DNA from: Trichomonas vaginalis G3
Lineage: Eukaryota; Parabasalia; Trichomonadida; Trichomonadidae
Assembly: GCF_026262505.1 (NCBI RefSeq)
Contig: NC_067203.1
Location: 9,362,001 to 9,426,000, forward strand
DNA length: 64,000 bases
Reading direction: 5' to 3'
The notes under the pieces were generated by a model. The model was not told where the DNA came from. It did not search any database and saw only the letters and a list, made by a program, of their open reading frames with translations. Every line of letters starts with the position of its first letter. Positions within the stretch are counted from its first letter, which is position 1. The translations under genes and the position numbers were made by a program. This document shows, piece after piece, positions 10,030 to 18,779 of the stretch.

Positions 10030-11545
10030 TATATTTTGATGAAAATGGCAGTTCCTCTTATATTGAGCATTTAATAATTGTTGACGGTGAGTATGGTTTA
10101 TTGAAGCCGACCAAATAAATTTTGGCGCCCGTGTGAAAAATGTCAATTGGAAATCGTTCCTATCAAAATATTGCAAACCGGAAATATTATTGTTTTTGAA
10201 TTCCCTATCTGGATTGGTTCCTAATTGTAAGGGTTTCGTTTTGCGAAAAAACGTACAATACGCAATTTCGCTAAAAAAACATTTAGCTAGCAATTTCGAC
10301 CTTTGACTCCACTCAAGACGTCACTTTTTTAATTTGCGGTATCATATTTTTGGAAAATCTTTATGAATATTATAAAAAGTCTCTTTAATATCTATATTTC
10401 ATATTTTATCGATTTTTAAAGTTTTTGCGAAAAGTATTCAATTATTTTTGCTATTTTGTCGGGTAAATGTCAGATTTGCGACATTTTCTGATATGATATT
10501 CAGATTCTACGGTTGATTAATAATGCTTATAGAACCCTCTTGCTATTGTGTCAAAATTGCGAACCGATAGCAAAAATATCTCGCAATATCAAAATTGAGA
10601 TATTGAGTGAATTATGCATTATAGAGATTAAAAATCTGATTTGTGAAAACATCTCATCAGTTTCTAGCTAATTCAAAAATCTTTACTATCTTATTCGATT
10701 AAAATGAAAAGGGAATAGTTTCATTATGCTTTAAATGACAGCCTTATAATATAATCATAGTTTTCGCTCAATATGCAGCATTTTTTTTTCGAAATCTATG
10801 GTCAATATCCTAAATACTGATTGCTTTGCATTCATATCTCTTACATTTTCTATACCCATATCACTATTCATTGCTATTCCTATCTTTTTCATTTTTGTTT
10901 GTTTCTTATAATTTCTCAAAAACATGAACTTGATATTTGTAAATATCATACTTTATAACGTAAATAAGAACTTGACCTATTAAGAAAAGCAGTAATGAAA
11001 AGAAAATCTGAAATTCACAAAAATTACAAGTTTCTGATGACAATTAGCTTAATTAAACCAGGTACAAGATTATATAATTGTATTTTCTATCAATTATCCA
11101 TATAATATCTTATCCAGAAAAAAAAACTTGATCAATACCAAATGATTTTTTAACTAGTAAATAAAGTATTTTCTTTACACACACATTGTATATCATAGTT
11201 TTTTTTTTGGTTTCGCAAAACATCCAAAAACAAATATGCTATAAAAGTGACAATTTTAGCAAAACGAAACCCTTACTAATTGTTTATTTTTACGATCGAA
11301 TTTGCGGAAATAACTCTAAATCTTAATTTTTCCAGGGCAAAATAATACGTTCGTTACTTAAAAAGCCGTATTTGAACTATATTACAGCTAAACTATCTAT
11401 TTCGGATAGTCTTATGGCATGGCTGCATAATAAACGACAATTTCAAGATGGTCAGAATCAGGAAATTGGCATTTGTGCATTTTTAAATATATTATATGAA
11501 TGTATTGGATATGATAAAGAATGTTGGTTACAAATTTCCTTATGA
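10030..11545 (+). pseudogene. Decayed host gene, split by a MITE
   Basis: Two stretches of protein-like plus-strand sequence flank a transposon at 10229-11275. The left stretch (about 10030-10228) reads with one frame change through residues such as SSSYIEHLIIVDGEYG and then FIEADQINFGARVKNVNWKS up to SGLVPN. The right stretch (about 11330-11545) reads GKIIRSLLKKPYLNYITAKL...SLMAWLHNKRQFQDGQNQE and ends in TGA, after an earlier stop just past the insertion. The composition is protein-like and unlike neighbouring spacer. I do not recognise the family. It looks like an old gene copy that lost its frame and was also hit by the MITE. An open frame on the opposite strand at 10024-10293 is treated as a shadow. 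Confidence 0.5.
10229..11275. mobile_element. Non-autonomous TIR element, hAT-like MITE
   Basis: Inverted ends AAGGGTTTCGTTTTGC (from 10229) and GCAAAACGAAACCCTT (ending about 11274) bound roughly 1.05 kb. The 8-bp word CTAATTGT directly precedes the left end (10221-10228) and directly follows the right end (11276-11283). An 8-bp target duplication with short TIRs beginning (T)AAGGG fits the hAT superfamily. The interior is AT-rich, with no transposase-like frame, so this is a deletion derivative or MITE. It lies inside protein-like sequence, which it interrupts. Confidence 0.7.
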
Positions 11546-12123
11546 ATACAATTTCCATCCGATAATCATCAAATGATTACAAAATTTAACGAGTAGGTGC
11601 CAAAAGTGCTTACTCTTAAACAACCGTCGGATTTCCGGGTGAAATCGTGACACACTTTCGTCTTTCGTAGGCAGTGGTGGTTGTTACAAAAGGTAACTTC
11701 GAATGTAGCGTGAAATCTGCAAAAAAAAATTCTGGAATTTGAATGGAGAACACAAAAATTGAATAGTTTACGTCAATAAAAAGAGAAAAATGAAGCCAAT
11801 CTGTCTCGAACCTAGGGCTTAGAGCAGCAATCCCACTGTTTATCCCATTACATATTACACTACATGCATCTCTCACCTCAGTGAATGAGATCAACTATAT
11901 GATAACTTTTTCCCCATTATATTCTTGTGGAAAAGTGACAAATAGCAACTTTGACCCTCTCTCCAAAATTTAACGCAAAATAGCATTTCAATTTTTCATT
12001 ATGAACACATTAATGAATGTATATATTTTAAACCTAATAATTTTATTTTTGACGCTTATTGTTCGATTTTTTTCCCAACAAATTCAGGATATCTATCCTG
12101 ACTATAAATATCATAACATTATT
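11546..12123. other. Intergenic; no gene supported
   Basis: The stretch holds the recurring word GAAAAGTGACAAAT near 11929-11942 and a B-box-like GGTTCGAGAC on the minus strand near 11810. The latter has no matching A box or stems. A 92-codon minus-strand frame (11616-11894) has no recognisable features and I leave it out. Confidence 0.4.
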
Positions 12124-13065
12124 GTTGCATGCTAAGTTCGGTCAACAATAGAAATTGAGTGGAAATTAATCGTCGAGGAAGTACGATTATGTAAAGTAAA
12201 AAAATGTTGTGGGATTTTTAATATTATATATTATTTTATAATAAATTTTTTGAGTCATTTTAAGAAAGCACATATAATTTTTTGAATTTAAAAATTAAAA
12301 GTTAGTGTCAAAACGAATTTATCACTTAATTTAATACTCAGATTTCTTAAAATTAATGAAAAAAAGGTTTTCTGAGAACTTTTTGAGAATGGTTTTCAAA
12401 TTCCATTATTGAAAATATATAGGTATTGTATGAAATTCAAACTCTATATTTATTAAAAATTCTAAATTTTTAATAAAATAACTTTTCAGAGGAATATGAT
12501 TTTGAATGGTTGATTAATAAGTATAAAATGTCTACGATTTTAAGGAGGGAATTGTTCCTTATGAGGTATACATCATAACTATATACCTCATAAGGAACAA
12601 TTCCTCTTGATAGCTGGGAAACTTTCTCTGAATAACTTATCATTTGGAGAAAGTTTCCCAGCTATCTATTAGAAACTAAAGGCTGTGAAGCACTAATATA
12701 TAATCAGTGCCTCATAGCCTTTAGTTGTTATTAAAAACGAGAAAACTTGTTCGAAATGATAAACAATTTCGAACAAGTTTTCTCATTTTAAGGAGGAGTT
12801 GCTTATGAGGTATACATCATAACTATATACCTCATAAGGAACAATTCCTCTTGATATCCTGGATATTTTTTGAATATATTTTTTTAATTAAAGTTCTCAA
12901 AGTATTATCAAAAGTGATTTTTTAAAATATCTCCAATTAATTAACTAATTAAAAGTATTATATTTTTAAAATTAAATAGTTTTTCAATTTTTTTGAAGGA
13001 ATTGAGATACTTCCCACGACAATAAAATTGAGAGGTTTACATTATGACTGATCTTAGCATGCAAC
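12124..13065. mobile_element. TIR-bounded element carrying a hairpin array
   Basis: The left end GTTGCATGCTAAGTTC (from 12124) is mirrored by the right end CTTAGCATGCAAC (to 13065). Imperfect inverted similarity continues inward for about 60-70 bp (around AATTGAG and the GGAAGTA/TACTTCC steps). Target duplications are not clear; only ATTAT is shared between the flanks. The element has no coding potential. Its centre (12545-12850) is a row of five long hairpins. It appears to be a non-autonomous DNA transposon of about 0.94 kb; the family is unknown. Confidence 0.55.
12545..12850. repeat. Array of five hairpins (A1-A5)
   Basis: Five consecutive fold-backs with different stems. A1 at 12545-12606: about 25-bp stem with one bulge, 11-nt loop. 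A2 at 12609-12666: 20-bp perfect stem (GATAGCTGGGAAACTTTCTC), 18-nt loop. A3 at 12674-12726: 21-bp stem with one A/C mismatch and one G/U pair, 11-nt loop. A4 at 12739-12784: 19-bp perfect stem (GAGAAAACTTGTTCGAAAT), 8-nt loop, extendable by a TTTT/AAAA step. A5 at 12793-12850: a near copy of A1, including its flanks TTTTAAGGAG and CCTCTTGATA. Stem and loop sizes resemble small-RNA precursors, but that function is inference. Confidence 0.85.
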
Positions 13066-13278
13066 ATTATGAGAAATATATCATTATTCCAACTTCGATA
13101 GAAAAATCAAAATAGCTTTTGTTGCCCTCAAAATATCGAGTGAATTTCTGTCACTGGCAATAACAATGGCACATCATTAAATTGCTTGGAGTTCAATTGG
13201 AGTTGCTATTTGTTGTACCATTCCTTGTAAAAAGCTAAATTTAAATTATAATATCATATTTTACAAACAAACATATAA

Positions 13279-15087
13279 TTATAAGGAGTTCTGTAAATTA
13301 GACAACCATTGGGTGAGCTGATTTGAGTAATTTTCAAGATCTCTTGAAGCAGAATTGAAACTTAAATACTTAAGGAAATTTTCAAGAGTTTTGACGTAGC
13401 TTTCTGCCTTTTGTTCATGTAAAATGCAATCTGTTATTCGCATGTAGCGCAAATTCTTGCGATCGCAGACACGTTCAATGTCAATAAAAATGAAAGGAGT
13501 GTGATGTGAATAAATGTTGTTAGCCTTTTCAACTCTGGTAAGTTTATCGTCTCTTTCTGATATTTTGGCCCTTTTCTGTTCAATTGAATGCTTTAAATGG
13601 TCAATTTTTGATTCTAATTCTTTAATTGACATTTGATGAGCCATTTTTGGAGAATGGGCCAGCATATCACTTTCAACGCGTAGTTCTATAATATTTTTAT
13701 GCAAATCATTTATATTTTTCTTCAAAATCGAGATATAATATTCAAGATCTCGAATTTTTATATTGATTCTACTTGTTTGACATCTTTCTTCTTCTATCAT
13801 TTGACTTACATATTTCATTATGTCATTATTAGGAAATGTTTTTGGATTTTTAAGTTTATATTCTGCATATTTATGATTAAAAAGATCTTCCCATTCTGAT
13901 TCTAAGTACATCTTTCTTTTTGCAATTCTATCAAACTCTTTTGCATCTTTTTGATGGTTTTGCTTGGAATTTTCTTCATTTGCATTTTGAATGATCAAAG
14001 ATGAGTCTGATTTGTTAATTTCCATTGCAATATTCAAGAAATTCTCTGCCTCTCTTCCTATTTTCCTTTCAACACTCTTCAAGTATTTTTTCAGTCGAGA
14101 TAATTCAATTGCAATGTCTTTTTGAGCGAATTTCCCAACTTCAATGTCATTCTTTGTCTGTGCAACTAAATTCTTTGTTTTGCCAATCCTTTTGCATAAT
14201 TTAACAACATAAGGAGGAAAAATTTGAACATTTAGAGAATCAACGTTTTTCTTATGCTTGTTAGTAGCATTTTTCTGCTCCGTAAGTTCTTGTTCTTTTT
14301 CCTTAGATATTTTAAGTAAAACTGCCTTTTTATTGGCGATTTGATTGGATTCTTCCTCAAGTTTTTGAATTTTTGATTGTAACTCGCTGACTCGCTTTAA
14401 CAATACATCTTTTTCAAATGTATCGACTTGTATTGGCGTGTATTTCCCTAATTCTACTGTATATTGTGATTTTATATCTTGAAAAATGGTATTTTCTGAT
14501 TCTATTTTGGTTTTAAGATCTCCTATCATTTTGTTATATAGTATTAAGTGATTTTTTGCTGACTCTTGTTGATTCATCTGATTTTGATCAATTTCATCAA
14601 TTGAATCATGAATTGATTGGTTATTAATTTGGGATTCATTAAGTATTTTGATAATTTCGTCGCGTTTTTCATGGATATCTTGTATGTTTTGAGATGTAAC
14701 GTTGACAAAATTATTTAATTTTTCTAATTTATCCTCGAGAAGCTTTGGTTTAAACTGCATAGTTTCTAATTCTCTATCTTTTGTAATGTTATTCATTTTA
14801 TGGTTAACTTCTTGAAACTCTAGGTTATTTTGCGTATTTATTGATTGATCTAAATAAGAAGCAGCATTGTCAACGAATGTAGTTGAATTATGTCGTATTA
14901 CACTCTCCATATCTGTTATATTTAAAGACCTATTATTTGATTCTTCCTTCAATCTTTCAATTTCTTTTTCGTATTCATCGATTTTTCTCGATCTTTCTTT
15001 TATTTCTGACTTAATTCTCTTCATATATTCATTCTGAGATGTATTTAGTTCATTATCGCTTAGATTTTCTAAATACACTCGAGTCAT
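13279..15087 (-). CDS. Long coiled-coil protein
   Basis: A 602-residue protein, coiled coil for most of its length, with dense Glu/Lys/Ile/Leu/Asn heptads from about residue 20 to 500 and no TM, signal or enzymatic motif. A less helical segment at about 515-570 (around HHTPFIFIDIERVCDRKNLR) contains a hydrophobic beta-like stretch, and the last 50 residues return to helix. Start is the first in-frame ATG; only a short leader precedes the next genes. It is on the same strand as another large coiled-coil gene immediately upstream (15410-18422), separated by 322 bp. They may both encode structural proteins of the cytoskeleton or mitotic apparatus, but this rests on architecture alone. Confidence 0.75.
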   Translation of the reverse strand: MTRVYLENLSDNELNTSQNEYMKRIKSEIKERSRKIDEYEKEIERLKEESNNRSLNITDMESVIRHNSTTFVDNAASYLDQSINTQNNLEFQEVNHKMNNITKDRELETMQFKPKLLEDKLEKLNNFVNVTSQNIQDIHEKRDEIIKILNESQINNQSIHDSIDEIDQNQMNQQESAKNHLILYNKMIGDLKTKIESENTIFQDIKSQYTVELGKYTPIQVDTFEKDVLLKRVSELQSKIQKLEEESNQIANKKAVLLKISKEKEQELTEQKNATNKHKKNVDSLNVQIFPPYVVKLCKRIGKTKNLVAQTKNDIEVGKFAQKDIAIELSRLKKYLKSVERKIGREAENFLNIAMEINKSDSSLIIQNANEENSKQNHQKDAKEFDRIAKRKMYLESEWEDLFNHKYAEYKLKNPKTFPNNDIMKYVSQMIEEERCQTSRINIKIRDLEYYISILKKNINDLHKNIIELRVESDMLAHSPKMAHQMSIKELESKIDHLKHSIEQKRAKISERDDKLTRVEKANNIYSHHTPFIFIDIERVCDRKNLRYMRITDCILHEQKAESYVKTLENFLKYLSFNSASRDLENYSNQLTQWLSNLQNSL

Positions 15088-15409
15088 CTTTTTTATAAAC
15101 GGTCACTTTTTCTCACTTTGAAAGAATTATTTGCTAGATCTATTGAACGTTGATTATAACAATGTTACAGAAAATAGCAATAGTTTTGGATTGTATATAT
15201 ATATTGCAGTAATATAAAACCATTCTTATCTTGCATAGGCTGAGTAAAATCATATTTTAGGACAATCGCACTATATAATGATGTTGGATAACAAAATATG
15301 ATAAATATAGTAGAATATAATGAAACAATGTAGTGAGTTAATAGGATATGAGTTATATATTAAAGAAGAATGTGAGAGGGTTCATGTTTAAACAACAAAC
15401 AAAAAGATT
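15088..15409. other. Short intergenic gap
   Basis: A 322-bp AT-rich gap between two minus-strand coiled-coil genes. It includes a TA repeat near 15195-15210. No promoter element or RNA gene is visible. Confidence 0.5.
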
Positions 15410-17686
15410 TTATTTATTCAATTTCTTTTTCAAAGAATTAAGTTTTGATTCCAAATTTGGAATGGATTTTGCATTAGCTGATGCATCTTCTGGAGCGAAC
15501 TTTGGTAATTTAGTAGTTGTTTCATTAGCCTTTCTGTTTAACACCTTTTGCATTCTCTGAAGTTCGTCAACTTTTGCATGCAAACCTTCAAATTTATCAA
15601 AAGATTTTGAAATTTTTTCAATTGAATTTGAAAGAAAGTTAAGATCTGATGTATTTCCTCTAGATCTTTCTGCTTTGATCAGTTTGTTTAACTGCTTTTC
15701 AGCAGTTTCTCTAGTAAATGGATCTCCTTTTTCAAGTTGGGATTGCGATATTTGATCAAAATTAACAGTTTGTCCATTCAAAGCGGTTTTGATCTGATCT
15801 TGAACTTTATTTGTATACTTTTCAATTGATGATAAGTATGGTGATAGAATTGTTGCAGATTGTAAAATTGAATTTTCAATCTGAGGAAGGATTGATGTTA
15901 CAGTGCAAACTCTATCGATATCACTCTGTGTTACAGATGTTGATTCATCTTTTGCAACATTATTTAGCTTTTGAAGTTTCGAAATTTGAGATGATAATCT
16001 TTGATCAAGTTCTTTAGTCTTTGACTCAAGTTTATCAATACTTTCTGGTTTAGCAGATTGCTTGTTCAATTTGTCAATGTGTTTCTTAATGTTTTGTTCT
16101 GTTTGTAACATTGATTTAGAAAAATCAATTTTTTCTGGTGTATGAGCTGCAAAATTGACTGCAATTTCCTTGGATTTATCAACAGCTGCCTTTCCAATGC
16201 TCTTTGAACTGCGTTCTGCAAGAATTTTCGCGTAATCAAACTCGGTTTCTTCAATTTTCTCGGATAATTGTGATTTCATTGTTTGTTTTATCATGTTATT
16301 GAGTAAACCGGTTGGAACATCGTTGGGAGCTGAAATTCTCTTTGCAAATTGAGAAAATAAATTTTTGATATCTTTTAATTCAGAAGAATAATCTTGATTT
16401 TGGGCTCTATGTAATGCATTACAAATAGCGATTCCATCTTCTACTTGTCTAATTCGAGATTCGATATTTCCTGCCATATTTTGATTGGAATCTTGAGAAG
16501 AGCTTTCTTTTCTTATCTGTTCGATGTTTTCAATGGCATCCTGCATATCCTCTTTCAATTCTTTCATATTTGAAATTAATTTTTCATAATTATTCGAAAT
16601 TAATTGAATTTGAGGAGAGAATGAAACTGCTGTCTTTGCAGCTTTCAAATATTCATCACATTTTGTTGAAACTGATTCAACAGTCAAATTATCGTTAAAT
16701 GAGACCATATTCTTGATTGAATACGTTTTAGACTCAATCAATGAAACAAGTTGAGCCAATTCCATGAATTGCTGCTTAACTTTGAATGCTGAAGCAAATT
16801 TATTCTTATCATCAGAATAAAAAACAACAAATTGATGAATTTTTTCAATGGCCGACTTTGCTTCTTCAATAAGTTGATCTATTTCTTTTGGTGTTAATAT
16901 TCTGACCTTATCAAAGAATCTGCTGTAATTATTCATAAAATCATTTATATCTTCAATATTTTGACGTATACCTGTAGTGAATTCATCAATACTGGCCTTT
17001 CCTAATGTATATATTTGTATTATTCTCTGCGTATTTTGAAAAACTGTGTTGAATGTAAATAATTCATTTGAAATATCGTTTTTATTGTGATAATTGTATA
17101 TTTTATAATATTCACTAACTTTACCTTTTTGTTGTTCTATTGATTTGTCTAATTCTTGCTTTTTCATCTTTAATTTTGCAATATCTTCCCGCTGAACTGA
17201 TTTTGGTTTGATTTCTTGTGTATTTTCTGGCAGTTTTATTTCAGCTGCTTTCTGTGCTGCTATTTTAAGATCATCAACTGCGTTTTTTATTGGAATTAAT
17301 TCAGATTTTGATGCAAACTTCGAAATTTTAGTTTCGATTTGAGCTGAAATTGGTTCAATTTTGTGTAATGTTGACACATCTTTCTCTAAAGTAAATAAAT
17401 CTTTGGTATAATAATCATTATTTCTTTCCTCGTCATATACGAGTGAAGTAAGATTTAAAAAGTTATCATTAGCTTCTTTTATCAAGTATTCAGAGTCTGT
17501 AATAGAATTGTAGATTGATTTTTCGGAATTCAGATGAAGAAATTGTTTAAAATTGGAATTTACTTCATTATATCTATTGGTAACAGTTAGAATTGGTACG
17601 TTGTTTTCACTAAATGAATATTTTTGAGATTCTGCTTGAAGATTTTTAAGTTCTTGAATTATTTTTTTAACATTGCGTTCTAATGG

Positions 17687-18335
17687 GAACAGGACAAATT
17701 TGCCACACGGCACTTTTTTTAAAAAAAATTAATGGAGCGGAGCGATACTCTGCTGCAGGAGCCCCAAGGCTCCCAATCATTACGAAAGGGAGCCTCAGGG
17801 CTCCTGAGAATCCATCAGCAGAGGCCTTTTCATTTGGCCTCTGCTGATCAAAGATTCGGCGAAGCCATTCTTCGTCTCAGGAGTCCCAAGGCTCCCAATC
17901 ATTACGAAAGGGAGCCTCAGGGCTCCTGAGAAACCTCTTTGAGAAGGTTTTCTTTAAGAAAACCTTCTCAAAGATGATTGTTAGCATTCACTCAAAATCT
18001 ACCAAGAGTTTCAAAGTTTCAAATCTATCTGAAATGAAGCTTTGAATCTCTTGTATATCTAATTGTAGAGGTACCTTTTCAAAATGTCTTCTATTGATTA
18101 AATTTAATCAGTAAAAGTCATTTTGAAAAGGTACATCTCTATAATTGCTATTGAGCATTCACTCTTGGAACCTTGGAGCTCTTGCGTAGTGCATGAAAAC
18201 TCCAAGATTCTAGCATAAAACATATATCATAGACATAATTTCTTCAAATATAATTTAAGGTTATTTTTTAAAAAATGAGAAAATCGTAATTTAAGGTTAT
18301 TGAAAAGTGACACTTGGCAAATTTGTCCCGCACTC
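17687..18335. mobile_element. 649-bp TIR element with hairpin array, 12-bp TSD
   Basis: Flanked by a perfect 12-bp duplication GCGTTCTAATGG (17675-17686 and 18336-18347). The ends are imperfect inverted repeats: AGGACAAATTTGCC near the left end and GGCAAATTTGTCCC near the right end, each followed inward by a CACTTTT step. The 9-12-bp target duplication suggests a Mutator-like (MULE) derived MITE. The right end begins GAGTGCGGG on the minus strand, a word also found in the Polinton terminal repeat. There is no coding capacity; the interior is a row of hairpins (17756-18212). Confidence 0.8.
17756..18212. repeat. Array of about seven hairpins (B1-B7)
   Basis: Consecutive fold-backs. B1 17756-17806: 19-bp stem, 2-nt internal mismatch. 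B2 17814-17848: ATCAGCAGAGGCC, 13-bp perfect, 9-nt loop. B3 17878-17928: near copy of B1 with the same loop. B4 17937-17973: CTTTGAGAAGGTTTTCTT, 18 bp, almost no loop. B5 18003-18053: bulged stem. B6 18061-18145: long stem around GGTACCTTTTCAAAATG, with an inner palindrome in the loop. B7 18164-18212: about 14 bp with mismatches. The linkers share AGCATTCACTC at 17993-18003 and 18154-18164. The GC-rich B1-B3 stems contrast with the AT-rich surroundings. Confidence 0.85.
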
Positions 18336-18422
18336 GCGTTCTAATGGTTTAGTACTAGAAGCATTACTCTTCTTAGTTGCAGTCGACTTCTTTGATCGAC
18401 TCTTCTTAGGAGATTTATTCAT

Positions 18423-18779
18423 CTTCAAGCAATAACGATTTTACAAAAAAAAATTTATTTCATTAAATATAGTTTCTTGAAGATGTGGTTCGAATGTAAC
18501 TGATTTGCACTTTCAAATTACAAAATATCATGATTTGATCAAAAATTCTTATGGAACTCAATAATGAATTAAAATGAAGCATATTTGATATGAAATACAT
18601 GCTCATAGCTGATAAATATCGGATAAGAATCATAAAATCTATATTTTATATAAAAACATAACAAATATAAAACTCATTAGCTTAAGTTTTGCATATATTA
18701 TCACATTATCAGTGATTCAAAAGCAAAGCTTATGATACTGAGTTTTAAAAAATATATAATAACAAAAATGAAATTAAAA
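18423..18779. other. Intergenic gap
   Basis: A 357-bp AT-rich gap between the interrupted coiled-coil gene and the TPR gene, both on the minus strand. No initiator motif, gene or repeat that I can support. Confidence 0.5.

Larger units (their letters stand above)
15410..18422 (-). pseudogene. Coiled-coil gene interrupted by hairpin element
   Basis: The main body (17686 down to 15410) encodes about 758 residues of predominantly coiled-coil sequence with no enzymatic motif. The original N-terminus is found on the far side of a 649-bp insertion. From an ATG at 18422 it reads 29 codons, basic and Ser/Thr/Lys-rich (MNKSPKKSRSKKSTATKK...), ending in Pro-Leu-Glu-Arg at 18336. The same four codons recur at 17686-17675, where the body begins, because the 12-bp target was duplicated. 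Reading into the insertion from the N-terminal side soon meets a stop, and no splice signals mark the insertion as an intron. The gene is therefore probably inactive in this allele, or yields a protein lacking its basic head from an internal start. The body has stayed fully open, which points to a recent insertion. Confidence 0.75.

Noticed and set aside
10024-10293. 89-codon minus-strand frame
   Set aside because: The plus strand of the same DNA gives more protein-like sequence that continues across the MITE; the frame also runs over the MITE boundary.
11616-11894. 92-codon minus-strand frame and a B-box-like GGTTCGAGAC
   Set aside because: No recognisable protein features; the B box has no A box at the right distance and no T stem, so no tRNA is called.
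12545-12850. Hairpin array as a CRISPR array
   Set aside because: Eukaryotic context, no constant direct repeats with variable spacers, and the units are fold-backs.
17687-18335. Insertion in the coiled-coil gene as an intron
   Set aside because: No GT/AG-type junctions or trichomonad 3' splice signal, while a 12-bp target duplication and TIRs are present.
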